Below the pieces are notes generated by a model that saw only the letters and a list, made by a program, of their open reading frames with translations, ran no database searches and had not been told where the DNA came from. Below are positions 37,021 through 46,733 of a stretch of 64,000 nt of DNA, one piece after another. How positions within the stretch are numbered: position 1 is the stretch's first letter; each line of letters starts with the position of its first letter. The position numbers and the translations under genes were made by a program. Origin of the DNA: an uncultured SAR116 cluster alpha proteobacterium (GTDB lineage: Bacteria; Pseudomonadota; Alphaproteobacteria; Puniceispirillales; Marisalimonadaceae). The stretch spans positions 1 to 64,000 of the forward strand of contig CACEFQ010000001.1 in the NCBI GenBank assembly GCA_902558885.1. Direction: 5' to 3'.

Positions 37021-37347
37021 TTATGTGGAGATACCTTTCTCTTTAAAATACTGAATTAGTTCTCCACTTTCGTGCATTTCTCTGATAATATCACAACCAC
37101 CAATAAATTCTTTCTTTACATATAATTGTGGTATAGTAGGCCAATCTGAAAATTCTTTAATGCCCTCTCTTATTTCAGGATCTTCAAGAACGTTAACACT
37201 ATTGTACTTAATTCCCATATGGCTTAAAACTCCAACAACTGCCGCAGAAAACCCGCATTGAGGCATAACTGGAGTACCTTTCATGAATAGCAAAACATCA
37301 TTTTCATCAATTATATTCTGAATTTTATCTTTTGTACTTTGTTCCAT
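37021..37347 (-). CDS. grxD: monothiol glutaredoxin, Grx4 type
   Basis: 108 residues. Active site C31-G-F-S34 ([14 protein letters not shown]), KGTPVMPQ and the glutathione-binding [19 protein letters not shown] segment are diagnostic. Grx4 proteins bind a bridging [2Fe-2S] cluster with glutathione and work with BolA in iron-sulfur trafficking and iron sensing. The bolA gene lies 11 bases upstream in the same operon, which matches that partnership. Last gene of the purB-to-grxD transcription unit. Confidence 0.95.
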   Translation of the reverse strand: MEQSTKDKIQNIIDENDVLLFMKGTPVMPQCGFSAAVVGVLSHMGIKYNSVNVLEDPEIREGIKEFSDWPTIPQLYVKKEFIGGCDIIREMHESGELIQYFKEKGIST

Positions 37348-37358
37348 TTAATTCTCCT

Positions 37359-37595
37359 TTATTCTTTAGGGGCAGATGTATTCAAAGCTAATGCATGTAA
37401 TTCTTTTCCCATTCTACCACCCATAGCATTGTAAACCATTTGATGTTGTTGCACACGAGTTTTACCTCTAAATTCTTCAGCAATAATTTGCGCTGCATAA
37501 TGATCTCCATCACCACGTAAATCATCAATAATAACTTTTGCATTTGGAAAAGCTTTAATAATTAGTTCTTCTATCTCTGATGCTTTCATAGCCAT
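37359..37595 (-). CDS. bolA: BolA-family protein
   Basis: 78 residues covering only the compact BolA fold. FPNAKVIIDDLRGDGDHYAAQIIAEEFRGKTRVQQHQMVYNA-type features include the GD-x-HY segment and the conserved C-terminal region with H in ELHALALNT, one of the likely cluster ligands. It partners with the adjacent Grx4. Start may be the first or the third residue (both Met). Sits 21 bases after purL, the arrangement seen across alphaproteobacteria. Confidence 0.92.
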   Translation of the reverse strand: MAMKASEIEELIIKAFPNAKVIIDDLRGDGDHYAAQIIAEEFRGKTRVQQHQMVYNAMGGRMGKELHALALNTSAPKE

Positions 37596-37616
37596 TTTAC
37601 AAACTTAACCTTGTTG

Positions 37617-39908
37617 TTAATCACCCATCATTGAAGGTATTGTTTTTTCATTTATTTTTTTTATCTCATTAATAGATATAGTAGCAATATCTTTTAAATT
37701 CAAGTTACTGCTTGAATTAGTTTGTCCAAGAACAAAGAAATCAACATTATTTTCCTTTAAGATTAACTTTACTTTTTTAATATCTTTTGTTGCAATAATT
37801 ATTCTTGCTTGATCCTCACCAAAACACCATGATTGAAGTAAAGGGTCATAACTATTACAATTAATTAGGTTACTAGGTAAATTAATATTTAATCCTAAAT
37901 TATATTTAAATAACATTTCACAAACTGTTGTCAGTAAGCCACCGTCTGAAATATCATGAGCAGCTGTCAGAAGTTTTTTTTCATTCAATTTTAATAAAAT
38001 TTCAATAACTTTTTTTTCATTTTCTAAATTTATTGGTGGAGGTGCTCCGTCATATTTTTTATTAATAACTTCTTGATAGATACTACAACCAATCCAACCT
38101 GTTTCAAAATTGACAGATTGTCCAAGGACAAGCAACACATTATCTAGTTTTGCACTTATTGCTAGAGAATTTTCAACTTCATCTATTGCTCCTACCATAC
38201 CAATAACTGGAGTTGGAAGAATACTCTTACCATTAGTTTCATTATAAAGAGAAACATTTCCTGATACAATTGGAGTACCTAAAAAAGAAGCAGCTTCTGA
38301 AATTCCTTTTATAGACCCTACAATTTCTCCCATAACATTTTTCTTATCAGGATTTCCAAAGTTTAAGTTATTTGTTATTGCTAGTGGTTTTGCACCTGAA
38401 GAAGCTATATTTCGTGCTGCTTCACAAACTGCTTGCATACCTCCAATTATAGGGTCTGATTTAACATAACGTGGCGTGCAATCAGTTGTAATAGCAAGAC
38501 CTTTCCCATAAGATTCTTTTTTTTCCGTACCATGGATTTTCACTATTGAAGCGTCGCTCTCACCATTTGTAAAAATTGTGTCGCCCATTACTGAGCTATC
38601 ATATTGTTCCCAAATCCATTTCTTACTAGATATATTTGGATTTTTAAAAATTGTTTTTAATATATCAATTATTGTAAGATTGATTTTGAGATCTGATGGT
38701 TTTAATACTTTTTTATCAGTTTTTATTTCGTAAGGTTTATTATATTCAGGAGCGTCTTCGACAAGAGGTTCTAGAGGTAAATTGCACGCTTCAAAACCAT
38801 CTTTAGTAAGAATTAATCTTCCTGTATTTGTAACTTCTCCAATAATAGCAAAATCGAGATCCCATTTATCAAAAATTGATTTTGCTTTTTCCTCTGATCC
38901 TGGTTTTAAAATCATTAACATTCTTTCTTGACTTTCTGAAAGCATGATTTCGTAGCTAGTCATCTTATCTTCTCTAGTAGGCACTAAATCTAAATTTAAA
39001 TTCATACCTAATGATCCCTTAGAAGCCATCTCAACACTAGAGCTTGTTAAGCCAGCTGCTCCCATGTCTTGAATAGATAAAACAGCATCTGTATTCATTA
39101 ATTCTAGACAGGCCTCTAATAGTAATTTCCCTGTAAATGGATCTCCAACTTGAACAGTTGGTCTTTTTTCAGCACTGTTTTCTGTAAATTCTGTAGAAGC
39201 CATTGTAGCTCCATGTATTCCATCTCTTCCTGTTTTTGCACCTACATATATGACTGGGTTACCAGCGCCTGTTGCTGCCGAATAGAATATTCTATCTTTT
39301 TTTGCAAGACCAACTGCCATTGCATTCACTAGAATATTACCATCATAAGATTTATCAAAGTTTGTTTCACCACCAACTGTTGGAATTCCTATACAATTAC
39401 CATATCCACCGATTCCTTTTACTACACCAGAAACAAGATGTTTTGTTAAAGGTTGATCTGGAGGTCCAAATCTCAATGCATTCATGAGAGCTATAGGTCT
39501 AGCACCCATTGTAAAAACATCTCTTAAAATTCCGCCCACACCAGTTGCTGAACCTTGATAAGGTTCTATAAATGAAGGGTGGTTGTGTGACTCTATTTTA
39601 AAAACAGCAGCTAGATTTTGCCCTATATCAATTACACCAGCATTTTCTCCAGGACCTTGTATCACGTGACTAGCCTCTGTTGGTAAAGTTTTTAACCATT
39701 TTTTTGAACTTTTATAAGAGCAATGTTCTGAAAACATCGCAGAAAAAACTCCTAATTCTGTCATATTTGGAGTTTTATCAATTTTTTTACAAATTAAATC
39801 ATATTCATTTTTAGTTAAACCCATATCTAAAGCATCTTCAAGTTTACTTTTTTGTTGAGCTAAATACTCGTTTTTGTTTATTTTTAAGAGTTTTAATTGT
39901 GGTTCCAT
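37617..39908 (-). CDS. purL: phosphoribosylformylglycinamidine synthase subunit PurL (small type)
   Basis: 763 residues, the size of the small PurL that needs PurS and Pur[55 protein letters not shown]-type [15 protein letters not shown] and [14 protein letters not shown] are canonical blocks; [10 protein letters not shown] in the C-terminal half forms the second ATP-grasp-like site. Together with the adjacent PurQ (glutaminase) and PurS it converts FGAR to FGAM with glutamine and ATP in purine synthesis. Starts seven bases after purQ. Confidence 0.97.
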   Translation of the reverse strand: MEPQLKLLKINKNEYLAQQKSKLEDALDMGLTKNEYDLICKKIDKTPNMTELGVFSAMFSEHCSYKSSKKWLKTLPTEASHVIQGPGENAGVIDIGQNLAAVFKIESHNHPSFIEPYQGSATGVGGILRDVFTMGARPIALMNALRFGPPDQPLTKHLVSGVVKGIGGYGNCIGIPTVGGETNFDKSYDGNILVNAMAVGLAKKDRIFYSAATGAGNPVIYVGAKTGRDGIHGATMASTEFTENSAEKRPTVQVGDPFTGKLLLEACLELMNTDAVLSIQDMGAAGLTSSSVEMASKGSLGMNLNLDLVPTREDKMTSYEIMLSESQERMLMILKPGSEEKAKSIFDKWDLDFAIIGEVTNTGRLILTKDGFEACNLPLEPLVEDAPEYNKPYEIKTDKKVLKPSDLKINLTIIDILKTIFKNPNISSKKWIWEQYDSSVMGDTIFTNGESDASIVKIHGTEKKESYGKGLAITTDCTPRYVKSDPIIGGMQAVCEAARNIASSGAKPLAITNNLNFGNPDKKNVMGEIVGSIKGISEAASFLGTPIVSGNVSLYNETNGKSILPTPVIGMVGAIDEVENSLAISAKLDNVLLVLGQSVNFETGWIGCSIYQEVINKKYDGAPPPINLENEKKVIEILLKLNEKKLLTAAHDISDGGLLTTVCEMLFKYNLGLNINLPSNLINCNSYDPLLQSWCFGEDQARIIIATKDIKKVKLILKENNVDFFVLGQTNSSSNLNLKDIATISINEIKKINEKTIPSMMGD

Positions 39909-39914
39909 TATTAT

Positions 39915-40607
39915 TTAACCAATAATTTGTTTAACGCAATTTGTTAGAAGTTTTAAACCATCTGTTCCACCGTGTAGATAGTTTATAGCTCTTTCTGGGT
40001 GTGGCATCATTCCTAAAACTCTTCCATTGGTGGATAGAATGCCAGCTATGTCATCTGATGATCCGTTCGGATTATAATTTTTTTCACTGTTATTTTGTTT
40101 ACTATATTTTAAAGCAATTCTTCCTTCTTCTTTCAGTTGTTTTAATAATTCTTTAGGAGCAAAATAATTCCCTTCATTATGAGCAACTGGAATCTTTAGA
40201 CATTCACCTATTTTAAAACCAGAGAGAAAAGGGTTTTTCATACAATTTTGGACTTCTAATGTTGTTTCTCTGCAAGTAAATAGGAGTTTCTTGTTTCTTA
40301 TAAGAGATCCAGGGAGTATTTTAGCTTCAATTAAAATTTGAAAACCATTACATACACCTAATACTGTGCCACCGCGACTTATATGATTTTTAATTGAACT
40401 TATTACTGGAGATCTAGCAGCCAAAGCGCCGCATCTAAGGTAATCTCCAAAGGTAAATCCACCTGGGACAACGATTAAATCTAAATTAGGAAAATCATTT
40501 TCTTTATGCCAAATTTTGATTGGAGTTTTCCCTGTAATTTGCCTGAGAGCAACAATCATATCTCTATCACAATTAGAACCTGGAAATATTACAACACCTG
40601 AACGCAA
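39915..40607 (-). CDS. purQ: phosphoribosylformylglycinamidine synthase subunit PurQ
   Basis: 230 residues, class I glutamine amidotransferase. FPGSNCDRDM and VVPGGFTFGDYLRCG open the domain. The nucleophile is C86 (GVCNGFQIL), and the His/Glu of the triad are H203/E205 (MMPHPERA). It hydrolyses glutamine and passes ammonia to PurL. Seven bases separate it from purS upstream and six from purL downstream. Confidence 0.96.
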   Translation of the reverse strand: MRSGVVIFPGSNCDRDMIVALRQITGKTPIKIWHKENDFPNLDLIVVPGGFTFGDYLRCGALAARSPVISSIKNHISRGGTVLGVCNGFQILIEAKILPGSLIRNKKLLFTCRETTLEVQNCMKNPFLSGFKIGECLKIPVAHNEGNYFAPKELLKQLKEEGRIALKYSKQNNSEKNYNPNGSSDDIAGILSTNGRVLGMMPHPERAINYLHGGTDGLKLLTNCVKQIIG

Positions 40608-40614
40608 AATTTTT

Positions 40615-40860
40615 TTAATCCTTTAAGATATTTATTTCATAATTTTCAATAACAGTGTTTACTAACAGCTCTTCGCACATTTTCTTAGCTTGTGTAAGAA
40701 CTTCATCTTCACTATTTTGATCCAAATTTAAAATAATTTGTTTGCCAGTCCTTACATCACTACAATGTTCAAAACCTAGGTTATTTAAAGAAGACTTTAT
40801 AGCTTGTCCTTCTGGATCTAAAACACCTTCTTTAAGAGATACATTTACAATAACTTTCAT
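40615..40860 (-). CDS. purS: phosphoribosylformylglycinamidine synthase subunit PurS
   Basis: 81 residues. VNVSLKEGVLDPEGQAIKSSL and the middle DVRTGKQIILNLD match PurS, the small dimeric protein that bridges PurL and PurQ in organisms lacking the fused large PurL. Translationally tight with purC (11 bases) and purQ (7 bases). Its presence fits the short PurL next to it. Confidence 0.94.
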   Translation of the reverse strand: MKVIVNVSLKEGVLDPEGQAIKSSLNNLGFEHCSDVRTGKQIILNLDQNSEDEVLTQAKKMCEELLVNTVIENYEINILKD

Positions 40861-40871
40861 AATAACTCTCT

Positions 40872-41639
40872 TTATTTTACTAATTCGGGTTTGGCCCTAG
40901 AGTAATTTTTTTTCTCAGGAAGAATACCTAATCTATTTGCAACTTCTTGATATGCCTCTTTTAAACCACCTAATTCTTGTCTGAATAAATCTTTGTCCAT
41001 TTTCTTATTAGTGTTAATGTCCCATAATCTACAATTGTCGGGGCTTATTTCGTCAGCTAATAGTAAAATTGAATTACCATCTTCAGAATAATATCTTCCA
41101 AACTCAATTTTAAAATCTACAAGTTTAAGACCTATTCCAAAAAACAAACCTCTTAAAAAATCGTTAATCCTTAGACCGTACTCTTGCATTTCATCCAATT
41201 CATCTCGAGTACCCCATTCAAAATTAATTATATGATCTTCGTTAATAAGTGGATCACCTAACTCATCTTTTTTTAAATAATGTTCAATTAAGGGTCTTGA
41301 AAAAACACTACCTTCTTTTAAGCCAAGTCTTTTTACAATTGAGCCGGCTGCAATGTTTCTAACTACAAATTCTACAGGTATGATTTCAACTTTTCTTACC
41401 AGTTGTTCTCTCATATTTAATTTTTTGATATAATGTGTTGGTATACCAATTTCATTTATTTTTTTCATCAAGTAGTCAGAAATAGAATTATTTAAAACTC
41501 CTTTACCATTAATTATGGAGTGTTTTTCAGCATTATTAGCTGTAGCATCATCTTTAAAATATTGTATTACTGTATCTGAAGTAGGGCCTTCAAAAATTGT
41601 TTTAGCTTTACCATCATATAAAATTTTCTTTTTAGACAT
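40872..41639 (-). CDS. purC: phosphoribosylaminoimidazole-succinocarboxamide (SAICAR) synthase
   Basis: 255 residues. LYDGKAKTIFEG is the ATP-binding N-terminus; FKDDATANNAEKH, IPVEFVVRNIAAGS and LADEISPDNCRLWD are the conserved signatures. Joins CAIR and aspartate with ATP. Length is the usual bacterial monofunctional size. The stop is 11 bases before purS. The basic C-terminal tail (NYSRAKPELVK) is typical of alphaproteobacterial PurC. Confidence 0.96.
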   Translation of the reverse strand: MSKKKILYDGKAKTIFEGPTSDTVIQYFKDDATANNAEKHSIINGKGVLNNSISDYLMKKINEIGIPTHYIKKLNMREQLVRKVEIIPVEFVVRNIAAGSIVKRLGLKEGSVFSRPLIEHYLKKDELGDPLINEDHIINFEWGTRDELDEMQEYGLRINDFLRGLFFGIGLKLVDFKIEFGRYYSEDGNSILLLADEISPDNCRLWDINTNKKMDKDLFRQELGGLKEAYQEVANRLGILPEKKNYSRAKPELVK

Positions 41640-41654
41640 AGATTAATTATCCTT

Positions 41655-42962
41655 TTAATCAAAAACTCTATCAAATATATAATCAACATGAACAAAATGT
41701 TGATCTAAATTGAATAATTTATCTATTTCGGTTTCATTAAGATATTTAATTACCTTTTTATCTTTTTTTAACAAATCTTTGTAAATATTCTTTCTTTTAT
41801 GTTCTGGAGTTTCCCAAACTTTCATAGCATTTTCTTGTACCATTTCATAGGCATCTTCTCTACTGGCACCTTTCTGGGTTAATGCAAGTAATACTTGTTG
41901 TGAGTGAACAAGACCACCAAGTTTTTCTAGATTTGTTAACATTGTATCAGGATAAATCAGTAAGTTTTCAATTACATTGTTTAGTCTTTGCAAAGCGAAG
42001 TCTAGAGTTATAGTAGCATCTGGTGCAATCATTCTTTCTACGGATGAATGAGAAATATCTCGCTCATGCCATAAAGAAACATTTTCTAAAGCTGGTATAA
42101 CTGAAGATCTAACTAATCTTGCTAATCCAGTCAAATTTTCTGTGAGCACTGGGTTTCGCTTGTGTGGCATTGCACTTGAGCCCTTTTGACCTTGTGAGAA
42201 ATATTCTTCTGCTTCCCTAACTTCAGTTCTTTGCAGATGTCTGATTTCTGTTGCTAAGCGTTCAACACTAGAAGCGATTATTGCAAGGGTTGAAAAAAAC
42301 ATTGCATGTCTATCTCTTGGAATAATTTGTGTTGAAACATCTTCAGGCATTAAATCCATTTTTTTAGATACGTAATTTTCTACAAATGGATCTATATGAG
42401 CAAAAGTTCCAACTGCTCCTGATATAGCACATGTACTAATTTCTTTTTTTGCTTCAATTAATCTTTTTTTATTTCGTTTGAATTCAGCATAGTAACCGGC
42501 AAGTTTTAAACCAAATGTAATTGGTTCTGCATGAATACCATGAGATCTTCCAATTGTAACTGTATGTTTATGTTCAAACGAACGTTTTTTTAATGTTTTT
42601 AGTAATTTATCAATATCATTTAATAAAATGTCTGATGCATTTCGCAATTGTATGGAAAAAGTAGTATCCAAAATATCAGAAGATGTCATACCTTGATGAA
42701 TAAACCTTGCATCTTCTCCAATATATTCTGCTAGATTAGTTAAAAATGCAATTACATCATGTTTAGTGGTTTTTTCAATTTCATCTATTTTATTTATATC
42801 AAACTTTCCTTTTTTCCATATTATTTCTGCAGATTTTTTTGGTATTACGCCTAATTCTGCTTGAGCATCACAAGCATGAGCTTCAAGTTGGAACCATATA
42901 TTAAATTTCTCCCCTTGAGACCAAATCTTAACCATCTCTTTTCTTGAATATCTTTCAATCAT
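41655..42962 (-). CDS. purB: adenylosuccinate lyase
   Basis: 435 residues of the fumarase/aspartase superfamily. The signature loop is KGSSAMPHKRNPVLTEN. Other blocks are TKHDVIAFL, FIHQGMTSSDILDTT, and GRSHGIHAEPI with the catalytic His. It splits SAICAR and adenylosuccinate to release fumarate, two steps of purine synthesis. It is the first gene of the purine-bolA-grxD operon; its 5' side faces a 121-base AT-rich spacer with a TA dinucleotide run, which probably holds the operon promoter. Confidence 0.96.
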   Translation of the reverse strand: MIERYSRKEMVKIWSQGEKFNIWFQLEAHACDAQAELGVIPKKSAEIIWKKGKFDINKIDEIEKTTKHDVIAFLTNLAEYIGEDARFIHQGMTSSDILDTTFSIQLRNASDILLNDIDKLLKTLKKRSFEHKHTVTIGRSHGIHAEPITFGLKLAGYYAEFKRNKKRLIEAKKEISTCAISGAVGTFAHIDPFVENYVSKKMDLMPEDVSTQIIPRDRHAMFFSTLAIIASSVERLATEIRHLQRTEVREAEEYFSQGQKGSSAMPHKRNPVLTENLTGLARLVRSSVIPALENVSLWHERDISHSSVERMIAPDATITLDFALQRLNNVIENLLIYPDTMLTNLEKLGGLVHSQQVLLALTQKGASREDAYEMVQENAMKVWETPEHKRKNIYKDLLKKDKKVIKYLNETEIDKLFNLDQHFVHVDYIFDRVFD

Positions 42963-43083
42963 TTCAAAACCTAAATTAAATTTTTAAGAAATTTTTATAT
43001 TATTTTTTAAACTATTTTCTTATAATGAATAATAAAATTTATATATATATATATTTTGTTTTTAACTTTAATACGAGAATAAA

Positions 43084-43254
43084 ATGATTATTGGTACAGT
43101 TTTAAAAAATGCGATAAAAATTTTAGCAACTAATCCAGATGCAAGAAAAAAAGCTGGAGAGTTGGCTTTTAAAGGTTATCAAAAAGCTAAACCAATTATC
43201 AAAGAAACTTCACAATCTCTAAAAAATACTATTAAAGAAAATTTAAAAAAATAA
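43084..43254 (+). CDS. small basic protein, 56 aa, unknown
   Basis: An ATG frame of 56 codons between purB and map, divergent from purB. The sequence (MIIGTVLKNAIKIL, NPDARKKAGELAF, later PIIKETSQSLKNTIKENLKK) is amphipathic and lysine-rich, with a conserved-looking NPDARKKA motif. No hydrophobic anchor or signal peptide. Small proteins of this type occur in alphaproteobacteria, but I cannot name a family. The regular codon pattern and absence of other genes in this 307-base stretch support it as real. Its stop lies 15 bases from the convergent map stop. Confidence 0.6.
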   Translation: MIIGTVLKNAIKILATNPDARKKAGELAFKGYQKAKPIIKETSQSLKNTIKENLKK

Positions 43255-43269
43255 ATAAAAATCTAATTT

Positions 43270-44058
43270 TCAAATTGGGTAATCTGGTTGTGTAAAACCT
43301 TTAGGAGAATTCGTAAAAACTTCATATCCGTTTGAAGTTACCCCTATACTGTGTTCAAATTGAGCCGATAAACTTTTGTCACGAGTTACTGCAGTCCATC
43401 CATCAGATAGAATTTTGACATCATATTTTCCTGAATTAATCATAGGCTCAATGGTAAAAATCATACCTTCTTCAAGAACATCTCCAGTATTTGGTTTACC
43501 ATAGTGTAAGATTGTTGGTGGTGCGTGAAAAACTTTTCCAAGACCATGACCTGTAAAATCTCTTACAACTGATAATCCATTTTTCTCAGCGTGACTTTGA
43601 ATTGCATGACCAATATCTCCTGTTGTACTTCCTGGTTTTACTGTTTCGATTCCTAGCCAAAGGCACTCATAAGTTACTTTAGTTAAGAACTTTGCTTTCC
43701 TTGATGGTTCTCCTACAAAATACATTCTGCTTGTATCACCATACCATCCGTTGAGAATCACAGTTACATCAATGTTAAGAATGTCTCCTTCGTCAAGAAT
43801 TTTGTCCCCAGGTATACCATGACAAACAACATGATTTACAGAAATACATGTTGATTTAGGAAAACCTCTATAATTCAATGGTGCTGGTATAGCATTATTT
43901 TTTAAAATATAATCATGACATAAATCATTTAGATACCCAGTAGAAACACCGCTTTTCACATAAGATGTTATATAATCTAAAACTTCTGCAGCTAGTTTTC
44001 CTGCAGCATGCATTTTTAAAAATGAGTTGTTGTCATATTGTACTATTTTATTTTTCAT
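43270..44058 (-). CDS. map: methionine aminopeptidase type I
   Basis: 262 residues. All five metal ligands are in place: two Asp in LNIDVTVILNGWYGDTSRMYFVG, a His in FTGHGLGKVFHAPP, a Glu in MIFTIEPM and a Glu in SAQFEHSIGVT. CISVNHVVCHGIPG is the type I substrate segment. It removes the initiator methionine from nascent proteins. Divergent from the CinA-like gene with a 97-base AT-rich spacer. No N-terminal zinc-finger extension. Confidence 0.96.
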   Translation of the reverse strand: MKNKIVQYDNNSFLKMHAAGKLAAEVLDYITSYVKSGVSTGYLNDLCHDYILKNNAIPAPLNYRGFPKSTCISVNHVVCHGIPGDKILDEGDILNIDVTVILNGWYGDTSRMYFVGEPSRKAKFLTKVTYECLWLGIETVKPGSTTGDIGHAIQSHAEKNGLSVVRDFTGHGLGKVFHAPPTILHYGKPNTGDVLEEGMIFTIEPMINSGKYDVKILSDGWTAVTRDKSLSAQFEHSIGVTSNGYEVFTNSPKGFTQPDYPI

Positions 44059-44155
44059 TTTAACTAAAACTTTGTTTATATATGATGATAATAATTTGTA
44101 ACATATATTTATAAATATTTACGTACAATATTAATTTTTATTAAGGATTTTCTTT

Positions 44156-44929
44156 ATGGTGGCAACGGCAGGTATAATAATTATTGGTGATGAAATTTTA
44201 TCTGGAAGAACTAAAGATACTAATATTAATTGGATTGCGGCTCAATTAGATGATTTAGGTATTAGGTTAAAAGAAGCCAGAATTGTTCCTGACGATTCAA
44301 CTACTATAATCAAAACAATTCAAGTTTTTACAAATAAATATACATATGTTTTTTCTTGTGGTGGAATTGGTCCTACTCACGATGATATTACTACAGAGTG
44401 TGTTGCTAAGGCTTTCAATCAAAAGCTATATAAAGACTCAGAAGCTATGAGAAGATTAAAATTACATTATGAGGGTGCAAACATAGAATTTAATGAAGCT
44501 CGTCAAAAAATGGCAATTGTACCAAATAATTCTGAGTTAATAGATAATCCAGTTTCAGCTGCACCTGGTTATAGGATTGAAAATCTTTTTGTTTTTGCGG
44601 GTGTTCCAAAAATAATGCAGAGTATGTTTCATTCAATTTTGAGTGAGTTAACAGGTGGCAAGAAACTTAAATCAAAAACTGTATCAAGCAACATTGGAGA
44701 AGGTCTGATAGCAAAGGACTTAGAAAAAATAGAAAATGAATTTTTAAACGTGAAAATTGGCTCATATCCATATTTTAAACCAGGTAGTTTCGGAACGTCT
44801 ATTGTGTTAAGATCAGAAGATGAATTATCATTAAAAAAAGCTTCTGAAGCAATTTTAGAAATTGTCATAAAATTAGGTGGAAAAGGGAAAATTTTTGACG
44901 GCAATGAGATTGATGATAGATCTTTATAA
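44156..44929 (+). CDS. MoCF_biosynth domain protein, CinA N-terminal-like
   Basis: 257 residues of the molybdopterin-binding (MoaB/MogA-like) fold as found in the N-terminal half of CinA: IIIGDEILSGRTKDTNINWIA and SCGGIGPTHDDITTE. The C-terminal nicotinamide-mononucleotide deamidase domain of full CinA is absent, as in many alphaproteobacterial proteins annotated competence/damage-inducible protein A. The isolated domain is linked to ADP-ribose/nucleotide pyrophosphatase activity in some relatives, but this is not shown here. Abuts the rhomboid gene stop with no gap. Confidence 0.85.
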   Translation: MVATAGIIIIGDEILSGRTKDTNINWIAAQLDDLGIRLKEARIVPDDSTTIIKTIQVFTNKYTYVFSCGGIGPTHDDITTECVAKAFNQKLYKDSEAMRRLKLHYEGANIEFNEARQKMAIVPNNSELIDNPVSAAPGYRIENLFVFAGVPKIMQSMFHSILSELTGGKKLKSKTVSSNIGEGLIAKDLEKIENEFLNVKIGSYPYFKPGSFGTSIVLRSEDELSLKKASEAILEIVIKLGGKGKIFDGNEIDDRSL

Positions 44930-45649
44930 TTATTTTGAATTAGGAACAGAACCACCTAATATTTTATTTTTTTGAGTAGTTTTATTTTTCATTATATTAA
45001 TCAATAAAACCCCTGATATAAATCCACCAATATGTGCTGCATATGCAACACCACCTGAATTTAATTCAGTTCCACTAAAACTAATAAATTGAATGATTAT
45101 CCATCCTCCAAGAACAATAAAAGCTCTTATTCTAATTACTTTTATATAAATTATAAACCAGAATAAGACTTTTATATTTGCCTTAGGGTATAAAACTAAA
45201 TATCCTCCAAGTACACCAGCAATTGCTCCTGATGCCCCAATCATTGGTATTGTTGATGTAGGATCAATTATAGCTTGAGTTAAAGCTGCAACAATTCCAG
45301 TTAATAGATAAAAAATTATAAATTTTAATTTTCCTAAACTTTCTTCAATATTATCGCCAAAAATGTAAAGATAGGTCATATTTCCAATTACATGCATCCA
45401 ACCATCATGTAAAAACATGGAAGTGAAAATTGATAAAGAAGGGGGTATGATTTTAAGAGCTCCAGATAACTCAGAATATCCAAATAATATGGATGGTATC
45501 ATCCCAAAACTTATAAAAGTCTGTTCCTTTACATATGCAGGATCAAAAATTTGATTAAGAAAAATAGATGAACAAGTGAATATTATTAACCAAGAAATAA
45601 TTGGTTTATTGTTTGTAGGATTTTCATCTGCAAATGGAAAAAAAAACAT
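44930..45649 (-). CDS. rhomboid-family intramembrane serine protease
   Basis: 239 residues with six or seven hydrophobic segments. Catalytic Ser140 in GASGAIAG and His206 in AAHIGGFISG form the dyad; HDGWMHVIGNMTYLYIFGDNIEE contains the HxxxN-type oxyanion region after the L1 loop. It cleaves transmembrane substrates within the inner membrane; substrate unknown. Its ATG directly follows the panC stop without a gap, so the two are translationally coupled. Confidence 0.93.
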   Translation of the reverse strand: MFFFPFADENPTNNKPIISWLIIFTCSSIFLNQIFDPAYVKEQTFISFGMIPSILFGYSELSGALKIIPPSLSIFTSMFLHDGWMHVIGNMTYLYIFGDNIEESLGKLKFIIFYLLTGIVAALTQAIIDPTSTIPMIGASGAIAGVLGGYLVLYPKANIKVLFWFIIYIKVIRIRAFIVLGGWIIIQFISFSGTELNSGGVAYAAHIGGFISGVLLINIMKNKTTQKNKILGGSVPNSK

Positions 45650-46492
45650 TTAAAATTCAATATTATCAATCAATCTAGTGTTGTTTATTGTAACAGATCC
45701 TAGAAAAACTTTATTACCTTCAAAATTATTTTTTGAGATAATATTAAGTTCGCTATCTCTCAATTCAAAATAATCAGGCAATAAGTCTTTAGATACTAAA
45801 AATGAATTGGCGTTATCTAATATTTCCTCTAACTCTTCTCTTTTCTGATAAGAATTCACACTAATTTGAAGACACTTAAATAAATTAGCAGCCATTTCCA
45901 ATTCTTTTTTAGACAGATAATTATTTCTTGAAGATAGGGCAATACCATTTTTTGATCTTACTATAGGAGCTTTTATAAGAGAAATTTGAGGATGTAATGA
46001 TATAGCCATTTTTTTTATTAAAATTTGTTGTTGATAATCTTTTGCGCCAAAGACGGCTACATCTGGATTAATTAATTCAAATAATCTATTAACTACAGTC
46101 AAAACTCCATCAAAATGACCAGGTCTAATTTTTCCACAAAGCTCAGATCCAAGATTTCCAGAATCTAAACTTTTTACTTTTTCAATTTTTGAAAATACTT
46201 CATTACCATTTTTAGGAATGAATAAAATATCACAATTTTCTTTTTTTAATTTTTCTATATCTAATTTTTCAGTTCTTGGATATTTCTTAAAGTCTTCATT
46301 TTTACCAAATTGAAGGGGATTAACAAAGATTGTTGTAATCGTTTTGGATGCATTTAGTTTAGCTAATTTTATTAAAGATAAATGTCCATCATGTAAATTA
46401 CCCATAGTAGGAATTAATGCTAATTTACCTGGACGTTTAGAAAATATTTCTAGGGTTTTATATAGTTCTTCTCTTGTACGAGTAATAACCAT
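45650..46492 (-). CDS. panC: pantothenate synthetase
   Basis: 280 residues. PTMGNLHDGHLSLI is the ATP-binding HIGH-like motif, then FVNPLQFGKNEDFKKYPR, VFGAKDYQQ and ALSSRNNYL, all PanC hallmarks. Condenses pantoate with beta-alanine for CoA synthesis. No panB or panD is in the window. The 5' end lies 47 bases from the 3' end of tRNA-Leu on the same strand, so panC might be reached by tRNA transcription. Confidence 0.95.
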   Translation of the reverse strand: MVITRTREELYKTLEIFSKRPGKLALIPTMGNLHDGHLSLIKLAKLNASKTITTIFVNPLQFGKNEDFKKYPRTEKLDIEKLKKENCDILFIPKNGNEVFSKIEKVKSLDSGNLGSELCGKIRPGHFDGVLTVVNRLFELINPDVAVFGAKDYQQQILIKKMAISLHPQISLIKAPIVRSKNGIALSSRNNYLSKKELEMAANLFKCLQISVNSYQKREELEEILDNANSFLVSKDLLPDYFELRDSELNIISKNNFEGNKVFLGSVTINNTRLIDNIEF

Positions 46493-46539
46493 TAATATAA
46501 TGACCTATATGATTTGTTTGATATCAAAAACAAATTATA

Positions 46540-46626
46540 TGGTACGAGCGGGGGGACTTGAACCCCCACGTCCTTATCGGACTCTGGATTTTAAGTCCAG
46601 TGCGTCTACCATTCCGCCACGCTCGC
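46540..46626 (-). tRNA. tRNA-Leu (anticodon UAA)
   Basis: On the minus strand the acceptor GCGAGCG pairs with CGCTCGT (final G-U), followed by A and an encoded CCA (46540-46542). The anticodon stem CTGGA/TCCAG holds loop CTTAAAA, anticodon TAA. A long variable arm (GTCC/GGAC) is present, as expected for a class II leucine tRNA. The T-arm is GGGGG-TTCAAGT-CCCCC. Confidence 0.95.
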
Positions 46627-46733
46627 AAAACCATATGACTGTTGTGTAACTTAGCTTTTTGGCTAAGGCAAGTTTTTTTATAGATTTAAATATTAATTTT
46701 TATATAGTTTGAATTATTAATTTGGAGAATAAT

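Noticed and set aside
39150-39487. Plus-strand frames inside purL
   Set aside because: Antisense to a well-supported core gene, with low-complexity translations.
43039-43055. TA dinucleotide run as a functional repeat
   Set aside because: Short and in an AT-rich spacer; expected by composition.
46344-46649. Plus-strand frame across panC and tRNA-Leu
   Set aside because: It is antisense to panC and reads through the tRNA gene; a shadow frame.
46650-46679. Hairpin CTTAGC/GCTAAG followed by a T7 run, as a terminator
   Set aside because: No plus-strand gene ends before it, and the T-run starts five bases after the stem. It lies upstream of the minus-strand tRNA-Leu and of a plus-strand gene, so a terminator role is unsupported.
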